A stretch of DNA of 64,000 bases, taken from NCBI RefSeq assembly GCF_000176175.1, contig NZ_ACZP01000013.1:1291701-1355700 (forward strand). The letters are read 5' to 3'. Below are positions 48,830-57,060 of the stretch, in pieces; within the stretch, counting starts at the first letter, position 1, and each line of letters starts with the position of its first letter. This DNA is from Vibrio furnissii CIP 102972 (GTDB lineage: Bacteria; Pseudomonadota; Gammaproteobacteria; Enterobacterales; Vibrionaceae). Below the pieces are notes generated by a model, which saw nothing but the letters and a program-made list of their open reading frames with translations, was not told the DNA's origin and searched no databases. A program made the translations under genes and the position numbers.

Positions 48830-48996
48830 ATTAGCTCCATAACATCAATTCAGTTCCCCATGTCAAACAACAAAAGGGGTTTGAGGAATATCGATTTGGT
48901 ATTAACATGAGGTTCATGAATGTAAATTCAAGGTCAAAAACCATAAAAACACTGTTTTTTGTGTTTTTTTTGATTATCCTCTATCCGTATTTTTAT

Positions 48997-49056
48997 CAAG
49001 GAAGATAAAAGCCCGTCAGTTCGAATCGTTTTTTAATTTGTCAACAAGGAAGATAA
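48997..49056 (+). repeat. 12-bp direct repeats in the toxR leader
   Basis: CAAGGAAGATAA occurs at 48997-49008 and again at 49045-49056, 48 bp apart, and AAGAAGATATC lies at the toxR ribosome site (about 49096-49106). The even spacing suggests repeated ribosome-site-like or regulator-binding sequences; unrecognised. Confidence 0.5.
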
Positions 49057-49108
49057 TCTGGGTAGTTGATAGTCCAAGCGCTAATACTAATTAAAAAAGA
49101 AGATATCG

Positions 49109-49972
49109 ATGAGTAACACAGGCACAAAGTTTATTCTTGCTGATAGATTTACTTTCGACCCAACGAGCAATTCGCTAGTAGACAAAGACGCTGATAACGA
49201 GAACGTTCGTCTTGGAAGTAATGAAAGCCGCATTCTATTAATGCTTTCTCAACGTCCAAATGAAGTCATTACTCGCAATGAACTTCACGATTTCGTGTGG
49301 CGTGAACAAGGCTTTGAAGTGGATGATTCCAGCCTCACTCAAGCCATTTCCACCCTGCGTAAAATGCTAAAAGATTCCACCAAGTCGCCTCAGTTCGTGA
49401 AAACGGTGCCAAAACGCGGCTATCAATTGATCGCCAAAGTGGAAGTTGTACAGCCGGACATCAGCAAAGACGCTGATCTCGAACCACAGCTGGCGGACGC
49501 AAACACGGTAACTACCCCGTCAGGTGACCAAAGCGCCATGATGTCGGATTTTATCATTCAACCGACCGCGACCGTCGCAGCGCCAGAAGCAACACCGGAG
49601 GCTCCCAAAACCAAGTTCGATTTGTACACCAAATTGATTTTACTGGTTGCGGTTATACTCCCCATTTGTGTCATTTTGTTTACCACGCCATCGCAATCGA
49701 CATTTCGTCGTCTGGCGGTCTTTGACAATGTGGTGGTCAGCACCCCCATTAACCACCCAGACTTAACGTCTTGGTTGCCGCTCATTGAAAGCTGCGTGAA
49801 GAAATATGGCGAAATGCACACGGGCGAACTGGCTCCCAAGGAAGTCATCGCCACCGGTGGCCACAACGCCCAATTGGTGCTGAATTACATTCATGCTCCT
49901 CAATTCTCGGGTGAAAACATCACATTGAGAATCTTTGCTAACCAAGAAGACATCGCTAAGATCTGTCAATGA
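49109..49972 (+). CDS. toxR: ToxR, membrane-bound transcriptional activator
   Basis: 287 residues. N-terminal OmpR-type winged helix (about 5-110; RILLMLSQRPNEVITRNELHDFVW and the recognition helix DDSSLTQAISTLRKMLK), variable Pro/Ala/Thr linker (about 115-168), membrane helix 175-191, and a periplasmic sensor domain with Cys229 and Cys286, the disulfide pair that governs stability and bile response. It controls outer-membrane porins and, in some species, virulence genes. Divergent from htpG and followed by toxS 11 bp later. Confidence 0.97.
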   Translation: MSNTGTKFILADRFTFDPTSNSLVDKDADNENVRLGSNESRILLMLSQRPNEVITRNELHDFVWREQGFEVDDSSLTQAISTLRKMLKDSTKSPQFVKTVPKRGYQLIAKVEVVQPDISKDADLEPQLADANTVTTPSGDQSAMMSDFIIQPTATVAAPEATPEAPKTKFDLYTKLILLVAVILPICVILFTTPSQSTFRRLAVFDNVVVSTPINHPDLTSWLPLIESCVKKYGEMHTGELAPKEVIATGGHNAQLVLNYIHAPQFSGENITLRIFANQEDIAKICQ

Positions 49973-49983
49973 GGAACTCAACC

Positions 49984-50505
49984 ATGACCCGTAAATTTGC
50001 CAGCATTTTGTTGCTCATTTCTGTTGCCTTCAGCGCTTGGTTCTACTGGGGCAGCGACATCAAACTGGAACAAGTTCTCTCGTCACGAGAATGGCAATCC
50101 AAGATGGTCACGCTGATTGAAAGCAAACATCAGAACCAATCGGTCGGCCCATTGCGCCGTGTTGATGTGGCGTCAAACGTCAAGTATTTGCCCAACGGCA
50201 CGTACCTGCGTGTTTCCGTCGTGAAGCTGTACGCGGTGGATAAAACCGTCCCCGAAAATGTCATCAACATTTCCGAGTCTGGAGACTGGGACGTGAGTGC
50301 GAATTACCTGCTGGTCTCGCCAACCGAATTTAAAGATGTCTCTTCTGCGCAGAGCAAAGATTTTACGCAAGAGCAGCTCGATTTGATTACACAACTGTTT
50401 AAGATGGACTCCGAGCAGAGCCGCCGTGTCGACATCGTCAACGACAAGACATTGCTGCTGACCAGTTTGAATCACGGTTCAACAGTCCTGTTTGGAAATG
50501 GCTAA
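49984..50505 (+). CDS. toxS: ToxS, ToxR periplasmic partner
   Basis: 173 residues: short cytoplasmic N-terminus, membrane helix (about 5-23, FASILLLISVAFSAWFYWG) and a periplasmic domain that binds and stabilises ToxR and forms part of its bile-salt-binding chamber. I start at 49984 (MTRKFASILL) after a GAGG site; the upstream Met adds five residues. Operonic with toxR. Confidence 0.96.
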   Translation: MTRKFASILLLISVAFSAWFYWGSDIKLEQVLSSREWQSKMVTLIESKHQNQSVGPLRRVDVASNVKYLPNGTYLRVSVVKLYAVDKTVPENVINISESGDWDVSANYLLVSPTEFKDVSSAQSKDFTQEQLDLITQLFKMDSEQSRRVDIVNDKTLLLTSLNHGSTVLFGNG

Positions 50506-50580
50506 ATAAAGGGGTCTGGTTCTCGCGATGAACTGACAGCCTCTTTCTTTAGCCAAACCGTAACATAGGGAAATGAATCC

Positions 50581-50856
50581 ATGGAAAAAGCGCAAATTGA
50601 CATCTACTACTGTCGTCAATGCAATTGGATGCTGCGTTCAACTTGGCTGACGCAAGAACTACTGCATACGTTCAGCGAAGAGCTCGAGACCGTCACGTTG
50701 CACCCGGACACCGGTGGACGCTTTGAGATCTGGTGCAATGGCATACAAATTTGGGAACGCAAACACGATGGCGGTTTTCCGGAGGCCAAAGAACTCAAAC
50801 AGCGCGTGCGTGATCTGATTGACCCTGAGCGCGATCTGGGTCATGTCGACCGTTAA
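50581..50856 (+). CDS. SelT/SelW/SelH-like redox protein (CxxC form)
   Basis: 91 residues, thioredoxin-like Rdx family. The redox motif is Cys11-x-x-Cys14 in YYCRQCNWMLR; relatives in animals have selenocysteine at the second position, but here it is an ordinary TGC/TGT Cys. GGRFEIWCNGIQIWERKHDGGFPEAKELKQRVRD is the conserved second half. Function in bacteria is unknown, with thiol-disulfide chemistry expected. It follows toxRS, whose periplasmic domain uses a disulfide, but it has no signal peptide, so a direct link is only speculation. Confidence 0.9.
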   Translation: MEKAQIDIYYCRQCNWMLRSTWLTQELLHTFSEELETVTLHPDTGGRFEIWCNGIQIWERKHDGGFPEAKELKQRVRDLIDPERDLGHVDR

Positions 50857-50867
50857 TCACGACCAAA

Positions 50868-50895
50868 CAAAAGGGCACAGTCAAGTGCCCTTTTG
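50868..50895. terminator. Bidirectional terminator between the SelT-like gene and yfcE
   Basis: AAAAGGGCAC / GTGCCCTTTT with a 6-nt loop. Confidence 0.9.
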
Positions 50896-50923
50896 CGTCT
50901 CTTTTCGATGCTCGAACACGACG

Positions 50924-51475
50924 TTACTCGTGGATCGCCACGCCAGCAATCACATCCCCAGCAAAACTGCAGACTTCAAGTTTCCCTTGATGAAAACGAC
51001 CAAAACTGGCGACAAATCCATCACGCGGGAACGTCACAGAGCCCGGATTAAATAGATAATTATGCGTGTGTTTTTCCGCCACCGGAATATGCGTATGCCC
51101 ATGGACCAACACATCCCCTTCACGCAGCGGTGGTTGCTGATTTTGATGATACAGATGCCCATGCGTCAGAAACATGCGTTGGCCGGATTCCAGTAACACC
51201 CAAGCGTAATCAGCCATCATCGGAAACGACAACAACATCTGATCCACTTCACTGTCACAGTTGCCTCGCACCGCAATGATGCGATCGGCGAATTCATTGA
51301 GTCGCGCCGCAACCGCCGGCGGATTGTACCCTTCAGGAATCGGGTTTCTCGGCCCATGATTCAAGATGTCACCAAGTAACACCAGCGTCTCAGCACCCGA
51401 TTGCTGATACGCCTGCAAAACGCGTTCGGTGGCTGGCAGTGAACCGTGTAAATCTGAAGCAAAAAATAATTCCAT
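50924..51475 (-). CDS. yfcE: YfcE-type metallophosphodiesterase
   Basis: 183 residues, calcineurin-like metallophosphoesterase. Metal ligands fall in FFASDLHGSL, LLGDILNHGPRN, VRGNCDSEV, FLTHGHLYH and VHGHTHIPV. E. coli YfcE is a manganese-dependent phosphodiesterase on artificial substrates; its natural substrate is unknown. It starts 45 bp behind the CBS-domain gene on the same strand with no terminator between, so it may be the last gene of the DUF1538 operon. Confidence 0.92.
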   Translation of the reverse strand: MELFFASDLHGSLPATERVLQAYQQSGAETLVLLGDILNHGPRNPIPEGYNPPAVAARLNEFADRIIAVRGNCDSEVDQMLLSFPMMADYAWVLLESGQRMFLTHGHLYHQNQQPPLREGDVLVHGHTHIPVAEKHTHNYLFNPGSVTFPRDGFVASFGRFHQGKLEVCSFAGDVIAGVAIHE

Positions 51476-51520
51476 TGCACACCTCTTGAATTAAACCCTC
51501 AGATTGTACGGTTTCTGCGG

Positions 51521-51928
51521 TTAATCGTCATCTCTTGCCATGCCGTTAATCACGATGTTGTTGTAGCTCACCATGCCAATCACGTTGCCCGCTTCAATGA
51601 CCGGAGCGCGGCTGATGCCAAAACGCTCAAACAGGCGGGCACAGTATTTGACATTCATCTCCGGCGACACGGTTAACGCAGGCTTGGTCATGATCTCGTA
51701 GATGTTGGTGCGTTTGGGCGACCGGTTCTTGGCCAGTACTTTTTTAGCGATGTCATTCATGAGGACGATGCCAAATTCATCGTCCTCGTGCCGTTTGTTC
51801 ACAATCAAAGCTTTAACGTCGTGTTTTTTCGCCAAGCAAATGCCTTCATGCACCGTGGTTAACCCATCGACCATGACGTAAGTGTTGGCCATTACATCGC
51901 GCACGTGGATTTTGTCATCTCGGTTCAT
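51521..51928 (-). CDS. CBS-domain protein
   Basis: 135 residues made almost entirely of two CBS motifs (about 8-65 and 75-132): VRDVMANTYVMVDGLTTVHEGICLAKKHDVKALIVNKR and IYEIMTKPALTVSPEMNVKYCARLFERFGISRAPVIEAGNVIGMVSYNN. A Bateman module binding adenine nucleotides or similar ligands is expected. It overlaps the PII-like gene by 4 bp (ATGA), so it is translationally coupled to the DUF1538 operon. Probable role: sensing adenylate energy state to control the membrane pair, by analogy with CBS regulators of transporters. Confidence 0.88.
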   Translation of the reverse strand: MNRDDKIHVRDVMANTYVMVDGLTTVHEGICLAKKHDVKALIVNKRHEDDEFGIVLMNDIAKKVLAKNRSPKRTNIYEIMTKPALTVSPEMNVKYCARLFERFGISRAPVIEAGNVIGMVSYNNIVINGMARDDD

Positions 51929-52278
51929 AGATTGTCCTCCACCACTTTGGTTAACGTCGCCACTTGATGAGCCACGCCCACCGCATCTTCAATATCTATC
52001 TGAATCGCAATCCCCTGCCCGGATTCCTGATCAAATTCACCCACCTCACAAATGGTTTCTAAAATATGTCGAGACAAATGCTCTTCCACCATCAGCAACA
52101 CCACGTCTTTTTGCACATCGAGTGTCAAGCCGAAAAACGTGCGTTTTTTATTCAACCCTTCCCCACGAGCATTGTTGATCACGGTCGCGCCCGTCGCCCC
52201 GGCATCACGAGCGGCATCGAGTACGAGATCGGTTTTGCTGTCTTCCACAAACGCGAGTATCAGTTTAAACCTCATCAT
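51925..52278 (-). CDS. PII-like signalling protein
   Basis: 117 residues. The fold pattern of a PII-family protein is readable: beta1-alpha1 with [40 protein letters not shown] (first half of PII, RGEG preceding the T-loop), then a T-loop shorter than in GlnB, and LLMVEEHLSRHILETICEVGEF followed by GQGIAIQIDIEDAVGV in place of the GDGKIFV-type segment. No Tyr at the usual uridylylation site is seen. It overlaps the DUF1538 gene upstream by 14 bp and the CBS gene by 4 bp. It probably gates the DUF1538 pair as GlnK does AmtB. Confidence 0.8.
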   Translation of the reverse strand: MMRFKLILAFVEDSKTDLVLDAARDAGATGATVINNARGEGLNKKRTFFGLTLDVQKDVVLLMVEEHLSRHILETICEVGEFDQESGQGIAIQIDIEDAVGVAHQVATLTKVVEDNL

Positions 52279-53059
52279 CTTGCTCCTTCAGATTGGCTTT
52301 TTGAGTCAGCCAGTGAGTGATTTGTGCATACCCCATGACCGACATCATGGGAAACAAGCTGGCAAAGGCAATTAAGCCAAAGCCATCGATCATCGGATTT
52401 CGTCCCGGTACCGTCGAGGCCAGCCCCAGCCCTAGCGCTGCAACGATGGGCACCGTCACGGTGGACGTGGTTACGCCGCCGGAATCATAGGCTAGCGGCA
52501 CAATGAATTTTGGGGTGTAAAATGTTTGAATCACCACCACCACGTACCCGGCAATGATGTAGTAATGAATCGGGTCACCCACCACAATGCGGTAACTGCC
52601 CAGCGCGATGCCACAAGCCACGCCCAAGGCGACCGCAATGCGCAGACCATGCACGCTAATGCTTCCCCCCGACACCTGATTGGCTTTGATCGCCACCGCA
52701 ATCAAGGAGGGTTCTGCCACCGTGGTGCTAAATCCGATCAGAAACGCGAACAAGTAGACCCAGTAATAATCTATCCATTCGAGGCTTTGGCCGATGCTCA
52801 AACGAAATTCCGCTAAAAATTGCGGATCCGTCAATTGACGCGCCATGGTTTTCCCCAGCGGAAACAGCGCCAATTCCAATCCAAGTAGAAACAGCGATAA
52901 ACCCAGAATCACATACCCGAACCCCATCACGATCTTGACCGGATGCGTCAGCGGTTTTCGCAATACCGCGAACTGAAAACCGAAGATGATGACTGCGATC
53001 GGAAACACATCCAGAACCGTCGACACGAGGGTATTGAAAAAATCAACGCTGCTGATCAT
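52265..53059 (-). CDS. DUF1538 membrane protein, second of the pair
   Basis: 264 residues, about six hydrophobic helices. Shared with its upstream paralogue: [17 protein letters not shown], the [15 protein letters not shown] motif, and a long C-terminal block [40 protein letters not shown]. It ends in a charged cytoplasmic tail (NLKEQDDEV). The paralogue stop overlaps its ATG by 4 bp (ATGA), so the two are made in equal amounts, suggesting a heterodimer. I have an unverified memory of paired DUF1538 proteins described as a cation/proton antiporter in a halophile. Substrate here is unknown. Confidence 0.85.
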   Translation of the reverse strand: MISSVDFFNTLVSTVLDVFPIAVIIFGFQFAVLRKPLTHPVKIVMGFGYVILGLSLFLLGLELALFPLGKTMARQLTDPQFLAEFRLSIGQSLEWIDYYWVYLFAFLIGFSTTVAEPSLIAVAIKANQVSGGSISVHGLRIAVALGVACGIALGSYRIVVGDPIHYYIIAGYVVVVIQTFYTPKFIVPLAYDSGGVTTSTVTVPIVAALGLGLASTVPGRNPMIDGFGLIAFASLFPMMSVMGYAQITHWLTQKANLKEQDDEV

Positions 53060-53790
53060 GCCACCACCATGCCAAAGACCATGACAAACATCATCGGTAA
53101 CAACGAAGCAAAGGCGATCAAGCCAAATCCATCCAACATCGGATTGCGCCCTTTAATCGACGAGGCTAACCCCACCCCCAAGGCCGTGACCAATGGCACA
53201 GTGATGGTGGATGTTGTGACGCCCCCCGAATCGTAAGCGATGCCAATAATCGAAGCTGGCGCAAACGCCGTCAGGATCACAACGCCCACGTACCCAAACG
53301 CGATCATGTAATGCATTGGCCAGCCGCGCAGAATGCGCAGCACGCCAATGACAATCGCGAACCCGACCGACAACGCCACCGTCAGGCGTAACCCCTGCGC
53401 ATAATCGTGCCGAGCATTGAGGGAATCGGCAATCATGCCGCCTTGTGCCGCCACATTGGCCGCTTCCTCTGCCACAGCAGTGAGTGCAGGCTCGGCAATG
53501 GTGGTTCCAAAGCCGAGGCAAAACGCAAACACCAACAACCAAAACAGGCTGCCTTTGCGAGCAAACGCCTGCGCCATGGATTCCCCAATCGGGAACAGGC
53601 CCATTTCCAAACCAAAAATAAAAAACGTCAACCCCAAGACCACCAGCACTAATCCGCTCAACACATTCAGCAGATGGGGCAAAGGTTCTTGCAGAACACA
53701 CAGCTGAAAGAATGCAATGACCAACACGATCGGCATCAAATCGCGCAAACTGTTCAACATCGCTTTGAGTAACGCCAACGCTCCGGCCAT
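53056..53790 (-). CDS. DUF1538 membrane protein, first of the pair
   Basis: 244 residues, about six helices: [57 protein letters not shown] and [21 protein letters not shown]. Compared with its partner it lacks the charged C-terminal tail and the loop around residue 80 is shorter. I start at 53790 ([12 protein letters not shown]) because GGAGC lies about 6 bp before it; an in-frame ATG 11 codons upstream has no ribosome site. First gene of a four- or five-gene operon, divergent from yfcH. Confidence 0.85.
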   Translation of the reverse strand: MAGALALLKAMLNSLRDLMPIVLVIAFFQLCVLQEPLPHLLNVLSGLVLVVLGLTFFIFGLEMGLFPIGESMAQAFARKGSLFWLLVFAFCLGFGTTIAEPALTAVAEEAANVAAQGGMIADSLNARHDYAQGLRLTVALSVGFAIVIGVLRILRGWPMHYMIAFGYVGVVILTAFAPASIIGIAYDSGGVTTSTITVPLVTALGVGLASSIKGRNPMLDGFGLIAFASLLPMMFVMVFGMVVA

Positions 53791-53976
53791 AGTTGCTCCG
53801 ATACATTTCCTTACACTTATCATGGCAAAGGATAATCAGGCGTGATGTGACGTGGTTTACGAGGTGGGCAAAAAGTCATCAAAGGTTAAAAAACAGAATG
53901 TTGGCAGTTGTCGTAGATTCCCTTAAGCTGAACGGCAGACCACGGCGGCTATACTTAAGCCAAGTAAGGAGGCGGC

Positions 53977-54891
53977 ATGAAAATATTGATCACGGGTGGA
54001 ACTGGCTTTATCGGGCGTGAGCTGATCAAGTTACTGATGACGCATGATTTGGTCGTCTTGACTCGCAATCGCGCTCAAGCCAAGGCAACGCTGGCACATG
54101 TGCACAATGAGAAGTTGGCGTTTATCGACACGCTGGATGATCTGCATGATCTCAACCCTTATGATGCGGTGATTAACTTGGCGGGCGAACCCATTGCCGA
54201 CAAACGCTGGACGTCACGTCAAAAGCAACGCATCTGCGATAGCCGCTGGATCCTCACCGAACGACTGGTAGAACTGATTCACGCCAGCACTGAACCGCCT
54301 CACGTGTTGATCAGCGGTTCCGCGGTCGGTTATTACGGCGATCAGCAAGACCACCCATTTGATGAAAGCTTGCAGGTGAAATCGAGCCGATTTTCTCATC
54401 ACGTCTGTGAAACTTGGGAGCAAATCGCCCTGCGAGCCCAATCCGATCGCACGCGCGTGTGCTTATTGCGTACAGGGGTGGTACTTGCGCCAGAAGGTGG
54501 CGCATTGAAAAAGATGTTACCGCCCTACCGCCTGGGTTTGGGGGGGCCAATCGGAACCGGCGATCAATACATGCCTTGGATACACATGAACGACATGGTG
54601 AAAGGCATTGTCTATGTGTTGGAAACGGAACATGCGCAAGGGCCATTTAATCTGTGTGCGCCGCACCCCGTGACCAATCGAGTTTTCAGCCGCAGCTTAG
54701 CGGCAACGCTCAAAAAACCACACCTATTGACCACGCCGAAGTGGGCCATCACGCTATTGATGGGGGAAGCCAGTGAACTGCTGTTTGACAGCATGCGCGC
54801 CAAACCCAAAAAGCTGACCGAATTGGGTTTTCAATTCTCCTATTCACGCATCGAACCCGCCCTCCGGCACTTACTACAACATCAGGCTTAA
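53977..54891 (+). CDS. yfcH: YfcH-type SDR epimerase-family protein
   Basis: 304 residues, TIGR01777/YfcH family. The Rossmann motif is ILITGGTGFIGRELI (3-17), followed by NLAGEPIADKRWTSRQKQRICDSR, a signature of this subfamily, and SGSAVGYYGDQQD (Ser and YxxxxD region). Substrate unknown; plant and animal relatives link to cell division or metabolism but nothing is proven. A perfect AGGAGG site precedes the ATG and TATACT at about 53950 is a candidate -10. Confidence 0.92.
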   Translation: MKILITGGTGFIGRELIKLLMTHDLVVLTRNRAQAKATLAHVHNEKLAFIDTLDDLHDLNPYDAVINLAGEPIADKRWTSRQKQRICDSRWILTERLVELIHASTEPPHVLISGSAVGYYGDQQDHPFDESLQVKSSRFSHHVCETWEQIALRAQSDRTRVCLLRTGVVLAPEGGALKKMLPPYRLGLGGPIGTGDQYMPWIHMNDMVKGIVYVLETEHAQGPFNLCAPHPVTNRVFSRSLAATLKKPHLLTTPKWAITLLMGEASELLFDSMRAKPKKLTELGFQFSYSRIEPALRHLLQHQA

Positions 54892-54909
54892 CGCTGTTCA
54901 CTTGGATAT

Positions 54910-55740
54910 ATGATGACGCACTCAATTTTGATCACCGGCTGCTCTTCCGGCATTGGTTATATGGCGGCCACCAAGCTGCACCAACGTGGCTATCAGGTCA
55001 TCGCCTCTTGCCGCAAAGCAGAAGACGTTGCTCGCCTTCAAGCGCAAGGGCTGACGTGCATTCAACTCGATTTAAACGATGAACACAGCATTCGTGAAGG
55101 CGTTCAACAGGCACTAGAACTCTCTCATCATCAACTCTACGCCGTATTCAATAATGGCGCTTATGGGCAACCTGGCGCCTTGGAAGATTTACCCACCGAT
55201 GCGTTACGTGCGCAGTTTGAAACCAACTTCTTTGGCTGGCACACCTTAACAACCGCCCTCTTGCCGCATTTTCGCCAGCAAGGTCATGGTCGCATCATCC
55301 AAAACAGTTCCATCCTAGGGTTTGCCGCCATGAAATACCGCGGTGCGTATAATGCCTCCAAGTTCGCGCTTGAAGGTTGGACGGACACCGTGCGCCTCGA
55401 ACTCAAAGACAGCGGCATACACATCAGTTTGATTGAACCCGGCCCCATCGAAACACGATTTCGCGCCAATGCACTGGCTGCATTTCAGCGCTGGATCCCC
55501 ATTGAACACTCCGTGCATAGTGCGCAGTATCGCGCGCAATTGGCGCGATTGGGCAACGAGAAATCCGGTAACGCATTTGTGTTACCGGCAGAAGCCTGCC
55601 TCGCTCCCCTGCTGCATGCACTGGAATCGCCACGGCCTCGACTACGCTATCGCGTCACAACGCCGACCAAAGTGTTTGCGGTGCTCAAGCGGCTCCTTCC
55701 GGGTCGAACCTTGGACAAACTGCTCAACAAAGCAGCATAA
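54910..55740 (+). CDS. Short-chain dehydrogenase/reductase (YbbO-like)
   Basis: 276 residues. Classical SDR: the NADP-binding TGCSSGIG (about 9-16), NNGAYGQPG (the NNAG equivalent), catalytic Ser in IIQNSSILGFAAMKYRGAYNASKFALEG with the YxxxK pair Tyr154-Lys158. Ends in a C-terminal hydrophobic/basic tail. The neighbourhood resembles the E. coli ybb cluster (cnoX/ybbN, qmcA, nfeD), where an SDR named YbbO also occurs, so the YbbO family is likely, with a reductase role toward aldehydes or retinoid-like substrates unproven here. ATG 54913 is an alternative start. Confidence 0.88.
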   Translation: MMTHSILITGCSSGIGYMAATKLHQRGYQVIASCRKAEDVARLQAQGLTCIQLDLNDEHSIREGVQQALELSHHQLYAVFNNGAYGQPGALEDLPTDALRAQFETNFFGWHTLTTALLPHFRQQGHGRIIQNSSILGFAAMKYRGAYNASKFALEGWTDTVRLELKDSGIHISLIEPGPIETRFRANALAAFQRWIPIEHSVHSAQYRAQLARLGNEKSGNAFVLPAEACLAPLLHALESPRPRLRYRVTTPTKVFAVLKRLLPGRTLDKLLNKAA

Positions 55741-55779
55741 ATTTATAATTTTGTCATTAATGCGTAACAATTCGATGCC

Positions 55780-55911
55780 ATGCTTCAACTCACAGTGAAA
55801 CCATTCACGACAAACGACTTTGGCATTGCATTGGGTACCACCGTTATGACATTAAACCAATGGAATTGGCTCAGTGTTAGCGTAACGCTGACGCTCTTGA
55901 TCCTTTTATAG
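55780..55911 (+). CDS. Possible small membrane protein (43 residues)
   Basis: An open frame MLQLTVKPFTTNDFGIALGT and so on, ending in a hydrophobic C-terminal segment of about 17 residues (LSVSVTLTLLILL) with no downstream residues. It sits between the SDR gene and a terminator, where no other gene is present. There is no good ribosome site before 55780, and a Met at residue 23 gives a 21-residue version. I do not recognise it; it may equally be 3' UTR or small-RNA sequence. Confidence 0.25.
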   Translation: MLQLTVKPFTTNDFGIALGTTVMTLNQWNWLSVSVTLTLLILL

Positions 55912-55942
55912 CATCTTTGCTTGCTGGCTCTTCGGAGCACTC

Positions 55943-55974
55943 AAAAGCCGCCACTAGGCGGCTTTTGGGTTTTC
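55943..55974 (+). terminator. Intrinsic terminator upstream of cnoX
   Basis: AAAAGCCGCC / GGCGGCTTTT, 4-nt loop, then GGGTTTTC. Confidence 0.82.
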
Positions 55975-56057
55975 TGGCTTTGACGGGCGTCCACGCCTTG
56001 TGTTTTGAAATCATGCCCCCATTTATGAGGAAAAGCGCAAGCGTAAAAGGAATCATC

Positions 56058-56912
56058 ATGCAATCACCTCATATGACTGACGTCACCCAACACAACTTTC
56101 GCGAAGTTCTTGAACGTTCGGCCTCCACACCGATCCTGTTCTATTTCTGGGCTCCCATGAGTGAAGAAAGTGCTCAAATGATCCCAGCACTGCAACAACT
56201 CACTCAGCAATATGAGGGGGCGTTTCAGTTGGCACAATTGAATTGCCAAGAAGAACAAGCCATTGCGGGTCAATTTGGTATTCAAGCACTGCCCACCATC
56301 GCCCTGTTCATCAACGGTCAGCCGGTCGACGGTTTGGGCGGCCCACAACCCATTGCTGCCATTCAGGCCATGCTGGATCGTCATTTGCCCAGTCAAGATG
56401 AGCGCACATTGCAACACGCCTTACTGCTGGTTCAAAACCAGCAACACGCAGAAGCCTTGCCGCTGCTGTTATCGCTCAGTGAGGAGTGGAAACGAAAAGG
56501 GGACGCCAAACTGGCGCTGGCCGATTGCTTCCTTGCCACACAGCAGTTTGATGCCGCCAAAGTGGAACTGTCTGCTATTCCACTGGAATACCAAGATAGC
56601 TACTACAAGAGCCTGATGGCGAAACTGGAACTGCATGAACAAGCGGCCGACAGCCCTGAAATTCAAGCCTTAGAAACCGCATTTGCCCAAAACGGCAGTG
56701 ACGCGAAAGTGGCAGTGGAACTCGCCACACAATATCATCAAGTCCAGCGCGATGAAGAAGCACTGGAGCTGCTGTGGTCGTTCCTTAAACGCGACCTGAA
56801 TACACTCGATGGCGACATGAAAAAAATCTTCATGGATATTCTCAATGCGCTTGGCCAAGGCAACAGCATCGCGAGCCGCTACCGCCGCCAATTGTATTCA
56901 CTCCTCTACTGA
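56058..56912 (+). CDS. cnoX: CnoX/YbbN, thioredoxin-fold TPR chaperone
   Basis: 284 residues, the same length as E. coli CnoX (YbbN). An N-terminal thioredoxin fold (1 to about 115) is followed by TPR-like helices (about 120-284). The usual CxxC is absent: Trp31 is followed by APMSEES, so the positions are Ser35 and Ser38, whereas E. coli keeps one Cys there. Cys63 (LNCQEE), the residue that forms mixed disulfides with clients in E. coli, is conserved. A chaperone/holdase that protects proteins from hypochlorous acid and works with GroEL and DnaK. I start at 56058 after AAGGA; codons upstream cross the terminator. Confidence 0.92.
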   Translation: MQSPHMTDVTQHNFREVLERSASTPILFYFWAPMSEESAQMIPALQQLTQQYEGAFQLAQLNCQEEQAIAGQFGIQALPTIALFINGQPVDGLGGPQPIAAIQAMLDRHLPSQDERTLQHALLLVQNQQHAEALPLLLSLSEEWKRKGDAKLALADCFLATQQFDAAKVELSAIPLEYQDSYYKSLMAKLELHEQAADSPEIQALETAFAQNGSDAKVAVELATQYHQVQRDEEALELLWSFLKRDLNTLDGDMKKIFMDILNALGQGNSIASRYRRQLYSLLY

Positions 56913-56939
56913 TAAATTTATCTTAAACATCATATTCTT

Positions 56940-56968
56940 AAGGCAGGTATTTCCTGCCTTATTTTTTG
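56940..56968 (+). terminator. Intrinsic terminator after cnoX
   Basis: AAGGCAGG / CCTGCCTT, 5-nt loop, then ATTTTTTG. Confidence 0.92.
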
Positions 56969-57060
56969 CGACAACTCCAATCATTCATCACAATACGTTG
57001 TGAGTCTTGCGGTTATCATTCACACTTTAGCCATTCATCAACACTCAGAAAGGAAACGTC

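Noticed and set aside
48830..49108. Sigma-32 heat-shock promoter for htpG
   Set aside because: CCCC-containing stretches exist (for example CCCCTTTTG on the minus strand) but no CTTGAA-like -35 at correct spacing was found.
49109..50505. toxRS as part of a virulence island
   Set aside because: The neighbours (htpG, adk, hemH) are core genes in conserved order and no mobility gene or composition shift is seen; toxRS is ancestral in Vibrio.
50611..50622. Selenocysteine in the SelT/SelW-like protein
   Set aside because: Both redox positions are encoded by ordinary cysteine codons and the frame has no in-frame TGA.
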